Source: Heliocidaris tuberculata (taxonomy: Eukaryota > Echinodermata > Echinoidea > Camarodonta > Echinometridae). Taken from it: a DNA stretch of 64,000 nucleotides. The notes beneath the pieces are model-generated. The model saw only the letters and a program-made list of their open reading frames with translations. It was not told the origin of the DNA and searched no databases. Within the stretch, counting starts at the first letter, position 1. Every line of letters begins with the position of its first letter. The stretch is from NCBI GenBank assembly GCA_025618425.1, contig CM046841.1, positions 11,108,654 through 11,172,653 on the forward strand, read 5' to 3'. The translations under genes were made by a program, and so were the position numbers. This document shows positions 25,417-37,697 of the stretch, one piece after another.

Positions 25417-25485
25417 CATTATTTCAGTTTCCTTGAAGTCACAGAAAACTTCTGGGTAAAGAGTAGATACTGCCAAGGAGAGCAT
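25417..25485 (-). CDS. Exon 20: module C
   Basis: Residues 1587-1609, 23 codons, phase 0. Acceptor tttccacag, donor ATG|GTTAGT. MLSLAVSTLYPEVFCDFKE. Confidence 0.78.
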
Positions 25486-25648
25486 CTGTGGAAATAGGAT
25501 GAAAAGAATATACATGTATATAATATACATACATCTCATAGTTACATAGAGAACTTGGCTCAACAGGAAGTATGGGGGCAATACAAATCTTCTTCTCATT
25601 TGGAGTACTGGTAGTGCGATCAGAGTGAGACGAAAATTGAAATAATTT

Positions 25649-25963
25649 TGGAAAGGTCGATTATGTGGTACATGTGTATATTAGGATTGATGCATACAGT
25701 TAGGTTCTGGAATCGTCAAAATGATGAAAAATTTCTGCACACGGAAATGGGTATATGGGACCATACATGTTCACACATGTCGTGGCATGAGAGTGGGGTC
25801 CTAACATTTCAGCTTTTTCTCATTACACTTCAAATATGAGGGCATTTAAAGAGGAATCCTTTTCTTGGAACATTTCAACTATGATATTCTTCCAGACTGA
25901 CAAAAAAAGATTGAGAAAGCTCACAAATTATTTTTCACCATTACAAGAACCCAACCTTCTCAT
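25649..25963 (+). mobile_element. Truncated copy of the ttcggnccgaa MITE family
   Basis: Lacks the first end and most of the core palindrome; the right end is followed by TTAA at 25964. Confidence 0.65.
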
Positions 25964-26636
25964 TTAAAGCTCATGTACAGTATTGGTAGAAAAAAGGAAA
26001 TTGGAAAGAAACATGTTAAATATAGTCTCATGTTGTTCTCCTTGTACATGTATCTAAAGATGTCTGTAAGAGATTATTTGGTATTCCATCCGTGATTTCT
26101 GGTGAATTTCAGTGTAAATATCTGTAAGGAATGCGTGATGACTGCCATTATGCTAGGACCCTTCCACCCAGACGGCTCCCCGCACAGCAATCTTGGGGCT
26201 TCGCATAGAGACAGCGTGTGTGCACTGTGTGTACATGTAGCTACTCATCATTGGTTTTACACGTGTGTTTACAGTGTATAGCACATGCTGCCTTTGTTGG
26301 GATTTAACGTGCCTGTCCCGGCACATAAATTAGTTTTTGCCTCTTATTTGTTTAATATTAAACTTTAGGAGGCGAAAACTTCACAGTGTCTTAGTATTGC
26401 TAGTATTTTGCTATTTATCAACAAAAATTGAAGAAATCTGAGGAACAGTTTTTGAGGGCTTACCAAAACTTTTCATGACCTTTAAAGAGGAATTAACCTG
26501 TCATTAAAAAAGTTTGATTAAATACAGAAAAATAAGAGAGAAAAATCCTCTCATAAATGTATTAATTTGCATACATGTACATTTAAAAGTACAATTGCCT
26601 CTGATGCATTAGAGTTGGTACAAAACCATATCATAC

Positions 26637-26752
26637 CTGAGCAGAAGGCATCTGGAAGAAGGTCGTAACTCCAGTAGATACAATATCACCCAGCATGGAT
26701 TTGAGTATAGCCCGCTTGTTTGAAGTCATTATTGACAACAGCTGATTCAAGC
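26637..26752 (-). CDS. Exon 19: module C
   Basis: Residues 1548-1586. Acceptor tatgtgcag, donor CAG|GTATGA. LNQLLSIMTSNKRAILKSML and GDIVSTGVTTFFQMPSAQ, homologous to exons 5 and 14. Confidence 0.83.
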
Positions 26753-26777
26753 CTGCACATAAAAAAAAAGAGTTTAA

Positions 26778-27150
26778 AGGGAAGGTTGAGTTCTGGGAAA
26801 TGTGAAAAATAATTTGTGAGCTTTCTTATTCCTTTTAGGTCAGTTTGGAAGAACATCATAGTAGAAATGTCCCCTGAAAAGGATTTCTCTTCAGATGCCC
26901 TTATATTCGAAATATGACGAAAAACAGTGGAAGTGTTCGGGCCGAACATTCATGCCACATCTGTTTGCAGTCCCATATACCCATTTCTGTGTGCAGTGCA
27001 TGTGCTTTTGAGCAAGTTTGGGTTGATTTCTTATCATTTTGATGATTCCAGAACCTCACAGTCCGTATTTAGACATGACCAAGTTTCCCAATTGCATTCC
27101 AGACAGTTTCTTTCACAATGTAATCACATGACCAGAACTCAACTTTATCT
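26778..27150 (-). mobile_element. ttcggnccgaa MITE family, inverted copy
   Basis: TTAA at 26774-26777 and 27151-27154; core gttcgggccgaac. It begins 22 bp from exon 19. Confidence 0.82.
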
Positions 27151-27815
27151 TTAAATTCATCTTGATACAACATTCTTTCAAAACTGATACCATACATGTA
27201 CATTAAATCTGTGAAATTTGAGTTCTGTGAAAGTAGGTTGCAGTATTCGGAATCATGAAAAAAATTTAGAGATTCATCACCTCTCCTTTGTATTAAAGAC
27301 TGAGATCATCAAAAATGGTTTTCTTTATCAAGTGAAAAACAGATTGTAGAAGGAGCGTACTAAACAAACTCCCTATGTTTCGTCTTTCTTGTCATTACCG
27401 GTAAATGTGCTACATGTATAGAACCATCAAGTGAAATTTAAAGAGGCTAAATTGTGCATGACCACACCTTGGAATGATAGAAATGGAATATTGCTCAGTT
27501 TGAAGCATAGTTAACATTGTTTAGTGGGGTACGTAACAGAGAAAACTGCCTCTTTTCTACTTCTGCACTTCATTCATCTGTTTGGCAAGCACGATCATTA
27601 CTATTCACAAATCTCTTTTTATAAAAAAATAAGCAAAAGTCACTCGTGTTTGTTTCGTTGGTTATATTCCCGGTCAGATCACATTGATATTTTTGTGTCA
27701 TGTCACTGGAAATACTCAATCTTCAGATTGCAATTCCTGTTTCTCTCACACCTGAACTCCTATCCCAGCAACATAGACACACTGCCTCATCGACATACCG
27801 ATAGTACATGAAATC

Positions 27816-27947
27816 AGGGCCCTGTTTCATAAAACTTGTCATCAATGACAAGTTGCAATAACTGTTATAAGCTACTGAAATCCTTGCATCTGATTGGCTG
27901 AGAGCAAATTTGTCGGTAAAAATCACCGACAAGACACTTGATGAACC
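27816..27947 (-). mobile_element. ggccctgtttcataaaactt MITE
   Basis: Very close to the copy at 23322; right end slightly truncated. Intron between exons 18 and 19. Confidence 0.78.
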
Positions 27948-28180
27948 CCACTAGATTACTAGGAAATGACATACGTGTACACATGTATCAGCATGATGAC
28001 AGCATAATGTTCCTCCTCTTGGTGCATGGTAAATTGTTACCATGTATCATTAAAGGACATAAAATCATCCTTCAGAAATGACATTAACTATTCAAATTGC
28101 TTTGTGGTTTAGGCTCGGTTTCAATGTTGTATGGTCCTAAAAAATTCCCCATCATCATGCAACAATACACACTGGCTTAC

Positions 28181-28384
28181 CGATATACTGATAGCGCATG
28201 AAGTCTGGGCTTGAGACTAGGTTACTAGTAAAGGACATATCAGCGCCCATGCTTGTGATAACAGCGTTAGTGATGTTCCTCCTGTCCAAGTCTTCTTGTC
28301 TTCTCTTGGCCTCCGTCTCTGACCCCGCCACCAGGATGAAAGTACTGTTGGGATACTTGGTTGCCAAGGTTACGGATAGTCCAT
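28181..28384 (-). CDS. Exon 18: module C, motif I end and second strand
   Basis: Residues 1480-1547 plus one base. Acceptor cccttccag, donor ATCG|GTAAGC. DGLSVTLATKYPNSTFILV then GSETEAKRRQEDLDRRNI, a Rossmann-like beta2 followed by a charged helix, then SSPDFMRYQYI. Two sequons, N-S-T and N-I-T. Confidence 0.85.
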
Positions 28385-28861
28385 CTGGAAGGGAGAATGG
28401 AGACTTTCTTAAAGTGAGGACTACAAAACTGTGGAAATCTGCTTTCCACCTGCATTACAGAGACAATACAATACAATAGAAAAAAAAAAAGATATACAAA
28501 TTCAAATAAAATTTTACATTTAACAGTATCTGTGACTGTTGGTTGACTTTGTTCCATACCTCACAGTTTCTTTTGCTTGTTCTGATAGAATTTAAGTTCA
28601 ATTTCAATTCCAAATTCAAATTCAATTCCAAATTCAATTTCAGAAGCCAATTTTGTAAGTCAATAAGTCCAGAGTGACACGAGCTATAAAAGCAGTTTGT
28701 TAATCACCTCCTTATTTATGAACAGATTGACTGAGCGATTTTCGTTTGCTCAGAACATTTTTCCCCTCTTGTTTTATCTTCCTGCCTCACTCTCTCAATA
28801 TATATAAGTCTTCCTCAAGAAGATAACCATAATTTTTTTCTTTTCTTTTTAAATTAGTCAC

Positions 28862-29091
28862 CTTCTCCTGTCCCATATTCCATAAAAGAGAATGGCCTCA
28901 TATCCAGTTGTTTTGTCATGGTCTCCACAAGTGCCTTCCTATCATCAGCACATGGTACATGCTGGTCTGGATTTTCTATGGTGCTATCAATGATGGGGCT
29001 GTACAGGAGTCTACCTCTCTGCCATAGGATGGTCATAGGGCACATATCATTGTGCACAGCCAGCTTGAGGTACTCTTGAAATAAAAGTTTT
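28862..29091 (-). CDS. Exon 17: end of module B, start of module C
   Basis: Residues 1403-1479 plus one base. Acceptor ttgttccag, donor GAAG|GTGACT. KLLFQEYLKLAVHNDMCPMT and ILWQRGRLLY close module B. KALVETMTKQLDMRPFSFME and YGTGE start module C, with the best preserved motif I in the protein (EYGTGEDG completed by exon 18). Confidence 0.85.
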
Positions 29092-29367
29092 CTGGAACAA
29101 AGAGGTCAATGAAAAAAAAAAACAGGAATAGTGATTAGAAACCATGTCACAAGTAAGAAACAATTTCAAGTACATGTACATGTATATGGACAATAATACT
29201 CATTTCAGATCTAGAATTCAGAGTCCATACTGCCATATAAATGTGTCTTCTCAGATGCATTTATATCTTTAAAAGTTATCCATGTATGGATTTTTAAATT
29301 AACTCGAATTAAAAGTCAGTTTCATATTTTTGACAGTGGTCAGAAGTATAATTGTAGTTTGCTTTAA

Positions 29368-29848
29368 AGGCATTGATTAACTTTGCCTAGGATTGAAAAA
29401 AAAAAATCACTGTTCCAGCTAATGCTGTAATCATAATTGCAAACCTTTAGCTCAGACAGGAATCGCCTGAGTTTTATAAGCTGATCGGTCGTTTATATAT
29501 CAAGATATTTACGATTGAACATTGATGTCGGGATAGAGTACCACCGAACCCTAAAGAACTCTTACAGTTGGCATACCTCGCTCTATCACAGAATACCGTA
29601 CGGGCTGGAAACCCGCTCTGAAATCTCCAAGCGCTGATGCTTGGTTTTTGTGACTGCAGCGCAGCGAAGAAGCCGAGCGACCTGCGCTAGCGATTGATCG
29701 CGATTTTCTCTTTTTTAGGATAGTAAACGGGTTCCATTTTCTCTCATACTTTCACATATCCTTAATTATATATGTAGTTAGAGGACTGCACACAATTCAC
29801 TGGCATTTGAGCTGATTTTACAATTTTTCACAAAGTTAATCAATCGCT
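29368..29848 (-). mobile_element. 479-bp TTAA-type MITE, copy 2
   Basis: Reverse complement of 14726-15204, flanked by TTAA at 29364-29367 and 29849-29852, in the intron between exons 16 and 17. Confidence 0.88.
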
Positions 29849-30120
29849 TTAAGGGAAGAGTTCCATTATCTCAATCCTTGATATCTAAGTTACCAATTTA
29901 TGAAACTATTTTGTAATAAAATTAATTGAAGACTTATCACAAGCTTCAAGTAACAAACAAAATCATTAAAACTGTTACTTCCTAGAAGGGAATCTAAATT
30001 TTAAGTAAATAGCCTGTGCATCATCATCATAAGAATAACTCCCCCACCCCCTAACCCCATTGAAAATTCAGTAATTCACCTTCCCCTGACAAGAGAAAGT
30101 TAACCCAGTTATTCAAGTAC

Positions 30121-30290
30121 CTTTCATTAGGTTGGAGTCCAAGAGACAGGAGCGATTGGAGTCGGATTGCCCCGCCCATCGTCTGAATGGGGAAATCCCC
30201 TGCTGCTGCTGACCTGAGTGGAGCCAGACTGATTGGTTTAGAGGCATCTCGTTTGAACCATGCTAGAGATCCACTGCAATCCATCGTCAC
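30121..30290 (-). CDS. Exon 16: module B
   Basis: Residues 1347-1402 plus two bases. Acceptor gcatacc-ag, donor GAAAG|GTACTT. VTMDCSGSLAWFKRD and TMGGAIRLQSLLSLGLQPNE. The G-x-x-L-x-x-L-L-x-x-G-L signature recurs in exon 23 (GISLIALLRMGLLP). Confidence 0.83.
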
Positions 30291-30439
30291 CTGGTATGCA
30301 GAGAAAGAAGGAAGAGGTAGCTTGTAATAGGGGGAGAGGGTGTCAGGTAGATCGGCTTGCACATAGTGAATTAAGTGGTTTCACTAGCTGGTAATGACAG
30401 AGCAGGCAATCATGAAGGTATGGATTAACTACAAAAAGC

Positions 30440-30625
30440 ATCATTATCATCATTATCATTATCACTATCACTATCATTATCACTTATTATCATCACTATC
30501 ATCACTATCATTATCCCCATCATTATCATTATCACTATCATTATCATCATGACCATCAACAGCATCACCATCAATATACATGTCACAATATATCAATCTT
30601 CATTATCATCATCATCATCATCAAT
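30440..30625. repeat. atc/att trinucleotide microsatellite
   Basis: Imperfect atcattatc repeats between exons 15 and 16. Confidence 0.9.
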
Positions 30626-30819
30626 GTCACCACTTCCACCACTCTGCTAATACTGTACCTACACTTTCCAGAAATAATGTATATCCTTGAATTGAGCACT
30701 AAAAGGGCATTACAAGTGGTCTAGCATGGAACTAAAAACAGATTCTTGTGAGTTTTTATAAAAACATTAGAGGGTAAATTGTTGGTGGCTCTGGTGATCT
30801 ACTGCAGAGACATACTGAC

Positions 30820-30945
30820 CTGTCTATAGAAGGCATGGATATCCACTCTGACTAGCCTAGCATGGTTCTGGAGGTATACCTTGTTGAGTACTGTGACATT
30901 GTAGTCCAAGACACCTGCTTCTTCTAATGATGCACTCAAGAAACC
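30820..30945 (-). CDS. Exon 15: module B beta-rich segment
   Basis: Residues 1305-1346, 42 codons, phase 0. Acceptor tttttgacag, donor AGACAG|GTCAGT. GFLSASLEEAGVLDYNVTVL and NKVYLQNHARLVRVDIHAFY; one N-V-T sequon. Confidence 0.83.
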
Positions 30946-31682
30946 CTGTCAAAAATGAATATTCACCATTCTAATTTCCATACAGACAGATGAAGTCTTA
31001 CTTAAATAACACTGCAGTTTTTAAGAGTCTTGTCATAACTCTGTTGTTAGTTTAACCACTCTTAATTGTATAATTACATAAACTGTCTTTTCTAGTCTAT
31101 TTCAAATACTCCCTCCCCTTTTTCCTCTTCAACTTCTTCCTTTACTTCCTTTTTTTTAAATGCTTTTTTTATGATTGTTATGGAGTGTCTCTCTGCCTCC
31201 CTTTTTATTCGATCTCCTTGCCCCCTTGCCCCCTTGCCCCTAGTCTGCAAGCACAGACCCTAATTTGACACTTTATCAGAAAATCATTGTGTCTTGAGAG
31301 CCTAATTCAGCTACCTTCTGGTCATCAGGATCAGCTATAGTGCACGGCCTATGGTAGTCTTACAATGCAGACACTCTTTTATGACTGACCAGGGTTTGTG
31401 CCTGCAAATTACCTTGCCCCCCCCCCCCCTCTCTCTCTCACTATCTCTCTCTCTCTCACTAAATGTCTGTATATCTCACTCTCTCTACATCTCAATCTTG
31501 CTCTTCCTCTTACAGTGTACTAATCATCCTCATCTTCCCTCTTCACATCTCTCACTATTTTTTTGTTTCTTTCATTTCCCTATACATGTACATGTACATG
31601 ACTAACTTTCCACTTCTTTCTGGACCATCCCCCCCCCCCCCCCCAATTCAAATCAACCTTGAATGAAAAATTCAAAGCTCAC

Positions 31683-31868
31683 TTTGTATATTGAGTCTCC
31701 AGATTTATCCTTGCGACTGGAATGGAGTAAGACTTGAAGAGAGGCTATGGTGACTGGATGAGGTACTTCTATGAATGTTGTCTGAGAGAGTGCAAGGAGG
31801 TGACCAAGGAATGACGGGAAGGATGTACCATACGTAGCAATCTTCTGGAATGTTGCTAGGCCAAGAAC
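31683..31868 (-). CDS. Exon 14: module B
   Basis: Residues 1243-1304, 62 codons, phase 0 both ends. Acceptor cctccatag, donor AAA|GTGAGC. VLGLATFQKIATYG, FLGHLLALSQTTFIEVPHP and a charged end RKDKSGDSIYK; homologous to exon 5. Confidence 0.85.
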
Positions 31869-33504
31869 CTATGGAGGAAGAGGAGCATGAAGCATGAAGT
31901 TCATTATGACTCTTGAAAAGTAGAATTTCATCAACATGTGCATAGTAAGATCATACACATGAATATAAGATATTGTCCTAACTGTTCCAGTTCCATAATT
32001 GATTTTAACTGCCAAAATTTGATTTTGTAGAGGAGCTTGTTTTTCTTTTTAAAATTTAAAACAGGTTCATGAATTGTAAAATTATATTGTTATGGAATAA
32101 TGTCTGTTTAAAGAGATAAACAACAAAAAAAAGGCCACTATAGGCTTGTTTTCATTCAAGTTTTCAAAATAACCTGCTAATTCTGGTCCACCTCTGATGC
32201 AGGAAAAATAACCCGACCAGAACTAGCTCGAGCTAATTTGTAATGAAGACGCAATCAGGGGGTTATTTCCTGGTCTTAAAGGTAACAGATAGTTTTGGGA
32301 AGCCCTCAAAAACTTATCGTGAGATTTCGTTGATTTTACTTAATAAACAGCGTAACATAACTAAGATGCTGTGAAGTTTTTACCTCCTCAAGTGAAATAT
32401 TTATCGAATGAGAGGTGAAAAGTAATAAAATTCCCTGGCCCAAAAAAGAGGGGACTACTTACACTGTACATGAGGATTGCTGTGTGTGTAGAATACACTA
32501 CACATAGTGCGAAGCGCTGGGTTTATTGTGCGGGGAAACTTCGGGTGGATATGGTCTTAGCGTGAGGCAGTGAAATGCCGTTAGCAAGCGTTTCTTACAG
32601 ATATTTACACTAAAATTTGTTCCAAATCGTGAATGGAATGTAAAATAATCTCGTACATGTGTCTTATGATAAAAGGACTATGTGACTATTTCAGATATTA
32701 AAGTTTCTTGCCAGTATGATTTTTGCTACGGAGACTGTCTATGAGCTTTAAGCTTGAGCTTACAAAACCTGATCTGACTAGAATCTAAAGCTTGAACCCA
32801 ACTCGGGCTGATGGAGACACACCTTAACCCTTTGACTACTGAATTCTCTCATTCCCATAGACTTAGTACATGCACCACTCGGTTCCCGTAGGCAACGGGT
32901 TAAGACTGAAAACTTGTCTCACAAACTGGTATGTGTGATCGACACATGTTCGTTTACATTGGTGGCAAATAAGTGTTGAACGTCATAATATCGTGAATGA
33001 TAGACAAAAACAATCACCTCATTCATGTAAAATTTGACATCAGCTTCAACCTGCCACAAAGAGTGTGATGGACTATTTACAGTCATAAAAAGAGTAGACA
33101 AAACATAGTAGTCCAGCACTATCGGACTGTGCATCAAATTGTCACAGGATCAGTGATGAAATGCCTGCCTCAACAGTACAGTGTCTCCTTTAAAAGACGT
33201 TTTGGGATTACCTTTCGATCCAGAATGCTTGGAATTACACAATGTACATGAGCAGAAAGAGCAAAAGTCCTAGAAAACTTTGAGTCCAAATTTAATGCAT
33301 TACCCCTTGCTGTTCTTGAATAAGAATGATTTAAATGTACATAAAATTACAGTCTCTAAAATGGCAATGCGGTGTAAACTTCATAATCTCTCTTTTCATA
33401 TTGGTTCATTTAATATACTTTTCTTTTCTTTTTTAAACTATGAGTGGAAAATAAGAATAGTATGTGCCAATTTGAAGAGGAAAAGATCACTGATTTAGAC
33501 TGTA
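31869..33504 (-). other. Intron 13, part without listed elements
   Basis: 32280-32720 is a diverged inverted relative of 26080-26500 (shared words such as gtgaagttttt, aaccct, taaatatctgtaag), so both are remnants of one dispersed family. 33180-33500 is likewise related to 41800-42060. Confidence 0.45.
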
Positions 33505-35007
33505 CAAGGAAGGTTAGATTCTGGGAAAGGTAAAAAAATAATTTGTGAGCTTCCCCATACTTATCATGTTAGTTTGTAAGATACAGGCATGTGAGTGAGG
33601 TAAGAAAAAAAAAGAGGAAAATAAATTAGTGACATTGCGAGGGAGCAAGTGAGGTAAGAAAAAAAAAGAGGAAAATAAATTAGTGACATTGCGAGGGAGC
33701 GGAGCGACCGAGCGGGGGAGGGTGTGGGAGGGGGGGACACCCCCCTCCCACGGTAGGGAGCTTTGCAGTTTTTGAACTTGAAATTGTGCAATCTGGTGCA
33801 TACCAAGAGAGGAAATTCAGGCTTAGGATTAACTGTATCTGGGTAGGTGTGCTATGATTTGATAGATAATTAATTATAATAATTATATTTTTCTTGAAAA
33901 ACACAAATAATTGACACACTAATAAATTTGCACGCTAACACAAATACACACACATATTATTGTATTAAGTATTAAACATTCACACTCACAGTTCAAAATT
34001 ACTTCAGTTTTTAATATGGTACTCACAGACTATATGCTTTTCCTACTTTTCTTGTTTACTATAAATACTAATCTCTTTAACGAGAGGGTCTTTCTTGTCA
34101 ATTGATGCCTTATCATCACGCGAGCCCCGCTCCACATAATTTTGATCCTTGGTCTTGGAAGTAGAAGCCATGATTTAAGTTCCTCTTGTGAAGTTCACAT
34201 CAGTAAATAAAAAATTCAAAACAAGTACCAAGATGGTGCATAACTGTGTTGGAAACGCGGAAGAAATTTATCCAAACGAACTCGAAGTCCCGCTCGAAGT
34301 ACCACTCGAAGACACAGCTAGCAGCTAAAGCAACTTGACCAACGCCGCGCGATACATGCGAGACCGGCTATCGCCCCCAGAGCTTCCCCGTGCCACTCGA
34401 TTGCTAGCCCGGCGCGGCTGCTTGGCAGTGCACTGCTAGGCCGCCACGCACAGCTGCAGCGTGAAACCAGAATACTAGTACCGGATTGGATAGTCTCTAT
34501 TACCAGGCGTTTTTAGACATGAATAATACTTGCTCGTAATGAGCAGCTCAAAATACGTTTATATTTTGACAAAAAGCATGGTAAGAGACTAGACTGTGTT
34601 TTTCATTACCCAGAGAGTAAAAAACGCGGAAAGTGAAAAAAAGACGCGAGAAAATGATTTTAAAAAAGCGGAAATTCGCGTAAACGCGGAAATTTCACAT
34701 GCCTGAAGATAATCATAGCAGATATGTCCCCTGAAAAGGATTGCTCTTCAAATGCCCTCACATTCAAAATATGACAAGAAACAGCTGAAATGTTCGGGCC
34801 GAACATCTGTGTGCAGTCCCATATACACATTTCTGTGTGCAGTGCATGCGACTCTCAGTAGGATTGAGTCAATTTCTTATCATTTTGGTGATTCAAAAAC
34901 CTTACAGAATACACCAATTCTTATGTGCTGTATAATCAAGCTTTCCCTATTGCTTTGAGACATTTTCTTGCACAATTCAATCTTACGACCAGAACTCAAC
35001 TTTATCT
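33505..35007 (-). mobile_element. ttcggnccgaa MITE family, split by another element
   Basis: The family sequence stops at 33577 and resumes at 34706; the break is the 1,122-bp element at 33584-34705. Right end followed by TTAA at 35008. Confidence 0.8.
33584..34705. mobile_element. 1.1-kb DNA element with 11-bp inverted ends
   Basis: Ends caggcatgtga / tcacatgcctg are exact inverted repeats, flanked by the 6-bp duplication aagata (33578-33583 and 34706-34711). It carries a 54-bp direct duplication near the left end and a GC-rich stretch near 34330-34450. No transposase frame is seen, so it is non-autonomous. Superfamily not assigned. Confidence 0.8.
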
Positions 35008-35192
35008 TTAAGAAAACTCTGCACTGCTAAGTTTCTTTGATTGATGATACCATCGAAAAAGGGGAAAAGAGTGCCATAAGGCAGTAAGTTAGTGATTTTT
35101 AAAAACATTAATCATTAATCATTATTGAAATTACACAATCATGCATCATTCTACAGCATATATGTTTGAAGCCTGCTTTTGAAAACACACAC

Positions 35193-35301
35193 CTGGAATC
35201 TGAAGTATTCCATCTGTTGGTAGAGACTGAAAACATTCCTATCTGATAGCTCGGACTGAGTGACCATGTTGTTTGTCAACTGGAGGGATTCTTGCAGCTT
35301 T
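35193..35301 (-). CDS. Exon 13: module B
   Basis: Residues 1206-1242. Acceptor tttggatag, donor TTCCAG|GTGTGT, phase 2 to 0. RKLQESLQLTNNMVTQSE and NVFSLYQQMEYFRFQ resemble SSPDFMRYQ of module C. Confidence 0.82.
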
Positions 35302-35494
35302 CTATCCAAATGAAACAAATAGATCAACTTGCTTCTCTCTCTTCTGGTCAAAATAATATGAAATTTAAAACTTCCTCTGTTCATTAATAAACATTTTTAT
35401 AATTCTGCAGACAATTGTACAAACTACTCTCAAACAATAAAAGCAAAACAAACCAAAACAAAATCTTGAGTTTCGTAATTTAAAAAACATTATT

Positions 35495-35755
35495 AACCCC
35501 TACCATGCCGTGGGCGGCAAATTCTGCCCAAAAATTTGAGTGTTGAACATTTTGTTTAGGCTCAAAATGGCTTGAAAATTCTTCCTCATACAGAAACATG
35601 CGCCTTCAATATAATACATGTATTTATTCATATACACTGTATGCAATATATCTTTGCCCAGTTTGCTCTAGAAAAAACTAATTGAAAGTTAATATTTAAC
35701 TCTTGAAAGTTCAGGTTTGAAAATTGCTCAAAAATCTGGTGGCATGGAAGGGGTT
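35495..35755 (+). mobile_element. TTAACCCC-end MITE (gccgtgggcggcaa family)
   Basis: Begins ttaacccctaccatgccgtg and ends ggcatggaaggggttaa. A diverged copy is at 46841-47146. Confidence 0.7.
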
Positions 35756-35968
35756 AAAAAGGTCCTCAACATTACCTACATGTGCATGTACATGTATAAA
35801 CCTGCCAGTAATTATTGATTTGTTGATTAAAATTTTGAAAGGGTGTGCCATACCTTCAAACACACTTACTCTAGAGAGAAATATAGAAATTTTTCATTTG
35901 GTATTAAAAGGAGGGGCTACATGTACACGTGAATTATAATTTATCTCTCTTTTTCTGAATATCAATAT

Positions 35969-36033
<65 letters not shown>

Positions 36034-36040
36034 AAAGACA

Positions 36041-36183
36041 AATATAAATCAAAAAACCGTAGAGATGTAAATAATCCGATATTTCGGGCATAGCACTTTG
36101 TCATTTATTGATTCCTTGACAAAGGGCTATGCCCGAAATATCGGATTATTTACATCTCTACGGTTTTTTGATTTATAGTTGTC
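36041..36183. repeat. Large inverted repeat beside (TA)n
   Basis: About 47-bp arms (aatcaaaaaaccgtagagat… / …atctctacggttttttgatt) with a ctatgcccgaaatatcgg end surround a short spacer. A (ta)n tract at about 35968-36027 adjoins. The gaaa-tatcgg style of arm resembles ends of Penelope-like elements, which is only a suggestion. Confidence 0.85.
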
Positions 36184-36354
36184 TTTTCTATTTGTATTTT
36201 ACCAAAACCGACGCAAAACACTATATATATATTCATATATATTTCAAAAGTATAGGTAAACATATACATGTAGTAATGACGGAGAGAAGAATAATTTTGG
36301 ATTGTATGCCTAAAACCCTACATAATGGAGGTCCGCAAAGAGAATGGAACTGAC

Positions 36355-36463
36355 CTGTGGCTTTCAATCAAGTGGACATCCTGAGTTGGTATGATGGTCA
36401 AGATGCTTGAATTGGGGAAGGAGCGGGAAACTTTGGCACTCAGCAAACTCAGCTCTTTACCTC
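36355..36463 (-). CDS. Exon 12: module B degenerate glycine loop
   Basis: Residues 1170-1205 plus two bases. Acceptor ggaatgcag, donor CACAG|GTCAGT. Joined to exon 11 it gives TYGGKELSLLSAKVSRSFP then NSSILTIIPTQD. The loop has lost the conserved Glu and one residue compared with modules A and C, so SAM binding by this module is doubtful. Confidence 0.82.
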
Positions 36464-36664
36464 CTGCATTCCAGGACATAGATCATTGGTTTAACACATT
36501 ACTATTACATGTATATTATCATCACAGATAATAGCAACGATAAAAATATGCTATATCACAGTGCACTCATGGGAAGTCCATGGTACATGTAACATGTATG
36601 TGCATTTTAATTTAGTTTAATTTTTTATTTCCACAAATAAGTCAAAATACAAATCATGCATTAA

Positions 36665-36832
36665 GGGCCCCGTTGCATAAAACTGACCATTAACAGTAAC
36701 TTTGCCATCAAAGGTAACTCCCATGGAAACCCAGATTTTGATTGGCTGTTGAGTGATGTTACCATCATGATGGTAGTTACCATTGATAGCAGAGTTACCA
36801 TTAATGGTAAGTTTTATGCAACAGAGCCCTGG
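36665..36832. mobile_element. Fold-back MITE (gggccccgttgcataaaac family)
   Basis: 168 bp with inverted ends gggccccgttgcataaaact / agttttatgcaacagagccc and internal ccattaatggtaa arms. Confidence 0.82.
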
Positions 36833-36999
36833 AATAATAACAATCAATTACATAATGCAAGAACAAATATATAGCGATATGCAAAACATAAGAGGGTAAT
36901 TAAATGATGTACATTCATGTACAGTGGAGGGACCTAAAATAAAGCAAAGCTTGTTGTTGATAGGCCCTGATTAAGAAATAAGTTACAGACAGCTTGATA

Positions 37000-37697
37000 C
37001 AATCTTCAGAGGTATAATATCGGTCATATGGGACAAACTAGTGTGGACTTGGCAAACAGCACGATCAGATATACAAACATATCAATAAATCCTGTGAAAG
37101 TGATAAAGGCAAATTTATGTTATTTGTGACAACTACAACAATATTTTCAAAATAATGCTGGTGGGTAAATCTGCTCACATCTCTCAAATACATCAAGTCT
37201 GTATTATAAAGCGTGATAGTGTACATAATAAGTAACTACACTGGAATGTAGTCCTCTTAACAGGCTATCTATTCAAAAAATATACAACACTTAAACATAT
37301 GGGTAACACCTACACTACAAGTATTTGTATTCTCTTGCAAATATCTGAATGTTAGAATGCAATACATTCTTCAATTGCAAGCAATCTGGACATTTTTCTC
37401 TTTTTTTTCACAGCATACATGTATCTGCGCAAGTCCAAGAAATGTTGTCCCGAATGTTTCCAAATACATCAACAATATTAGTATACATGTACCTGATGAT
37501 TGTTGGAAGTTGATACCTCTACTATCAACAGCTTGGATCAGACCAAACTATATCAAAGAAATTGATAGGTTCAATATTACGTTATATTCACTGTTCCATA
37601 ATACTTTATTGTATATGGGACATTAAATGACCAAATACCTTGGACTTTCCCATCCATAGAACATATAAAGATGCACTAAATATTGATATTCACATAC
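37000..37697 (-). other. Part of intron 11 with nothing recognised
   Basis: AT-rich, no repeat family or coding signal seen. Confidence 0.5.

Noticed and set aside
36041..36183. Hammerhead ribozyme in the large inverted repeat
   Set aside because: A gaaa box is present but no ctgatga core was seen.
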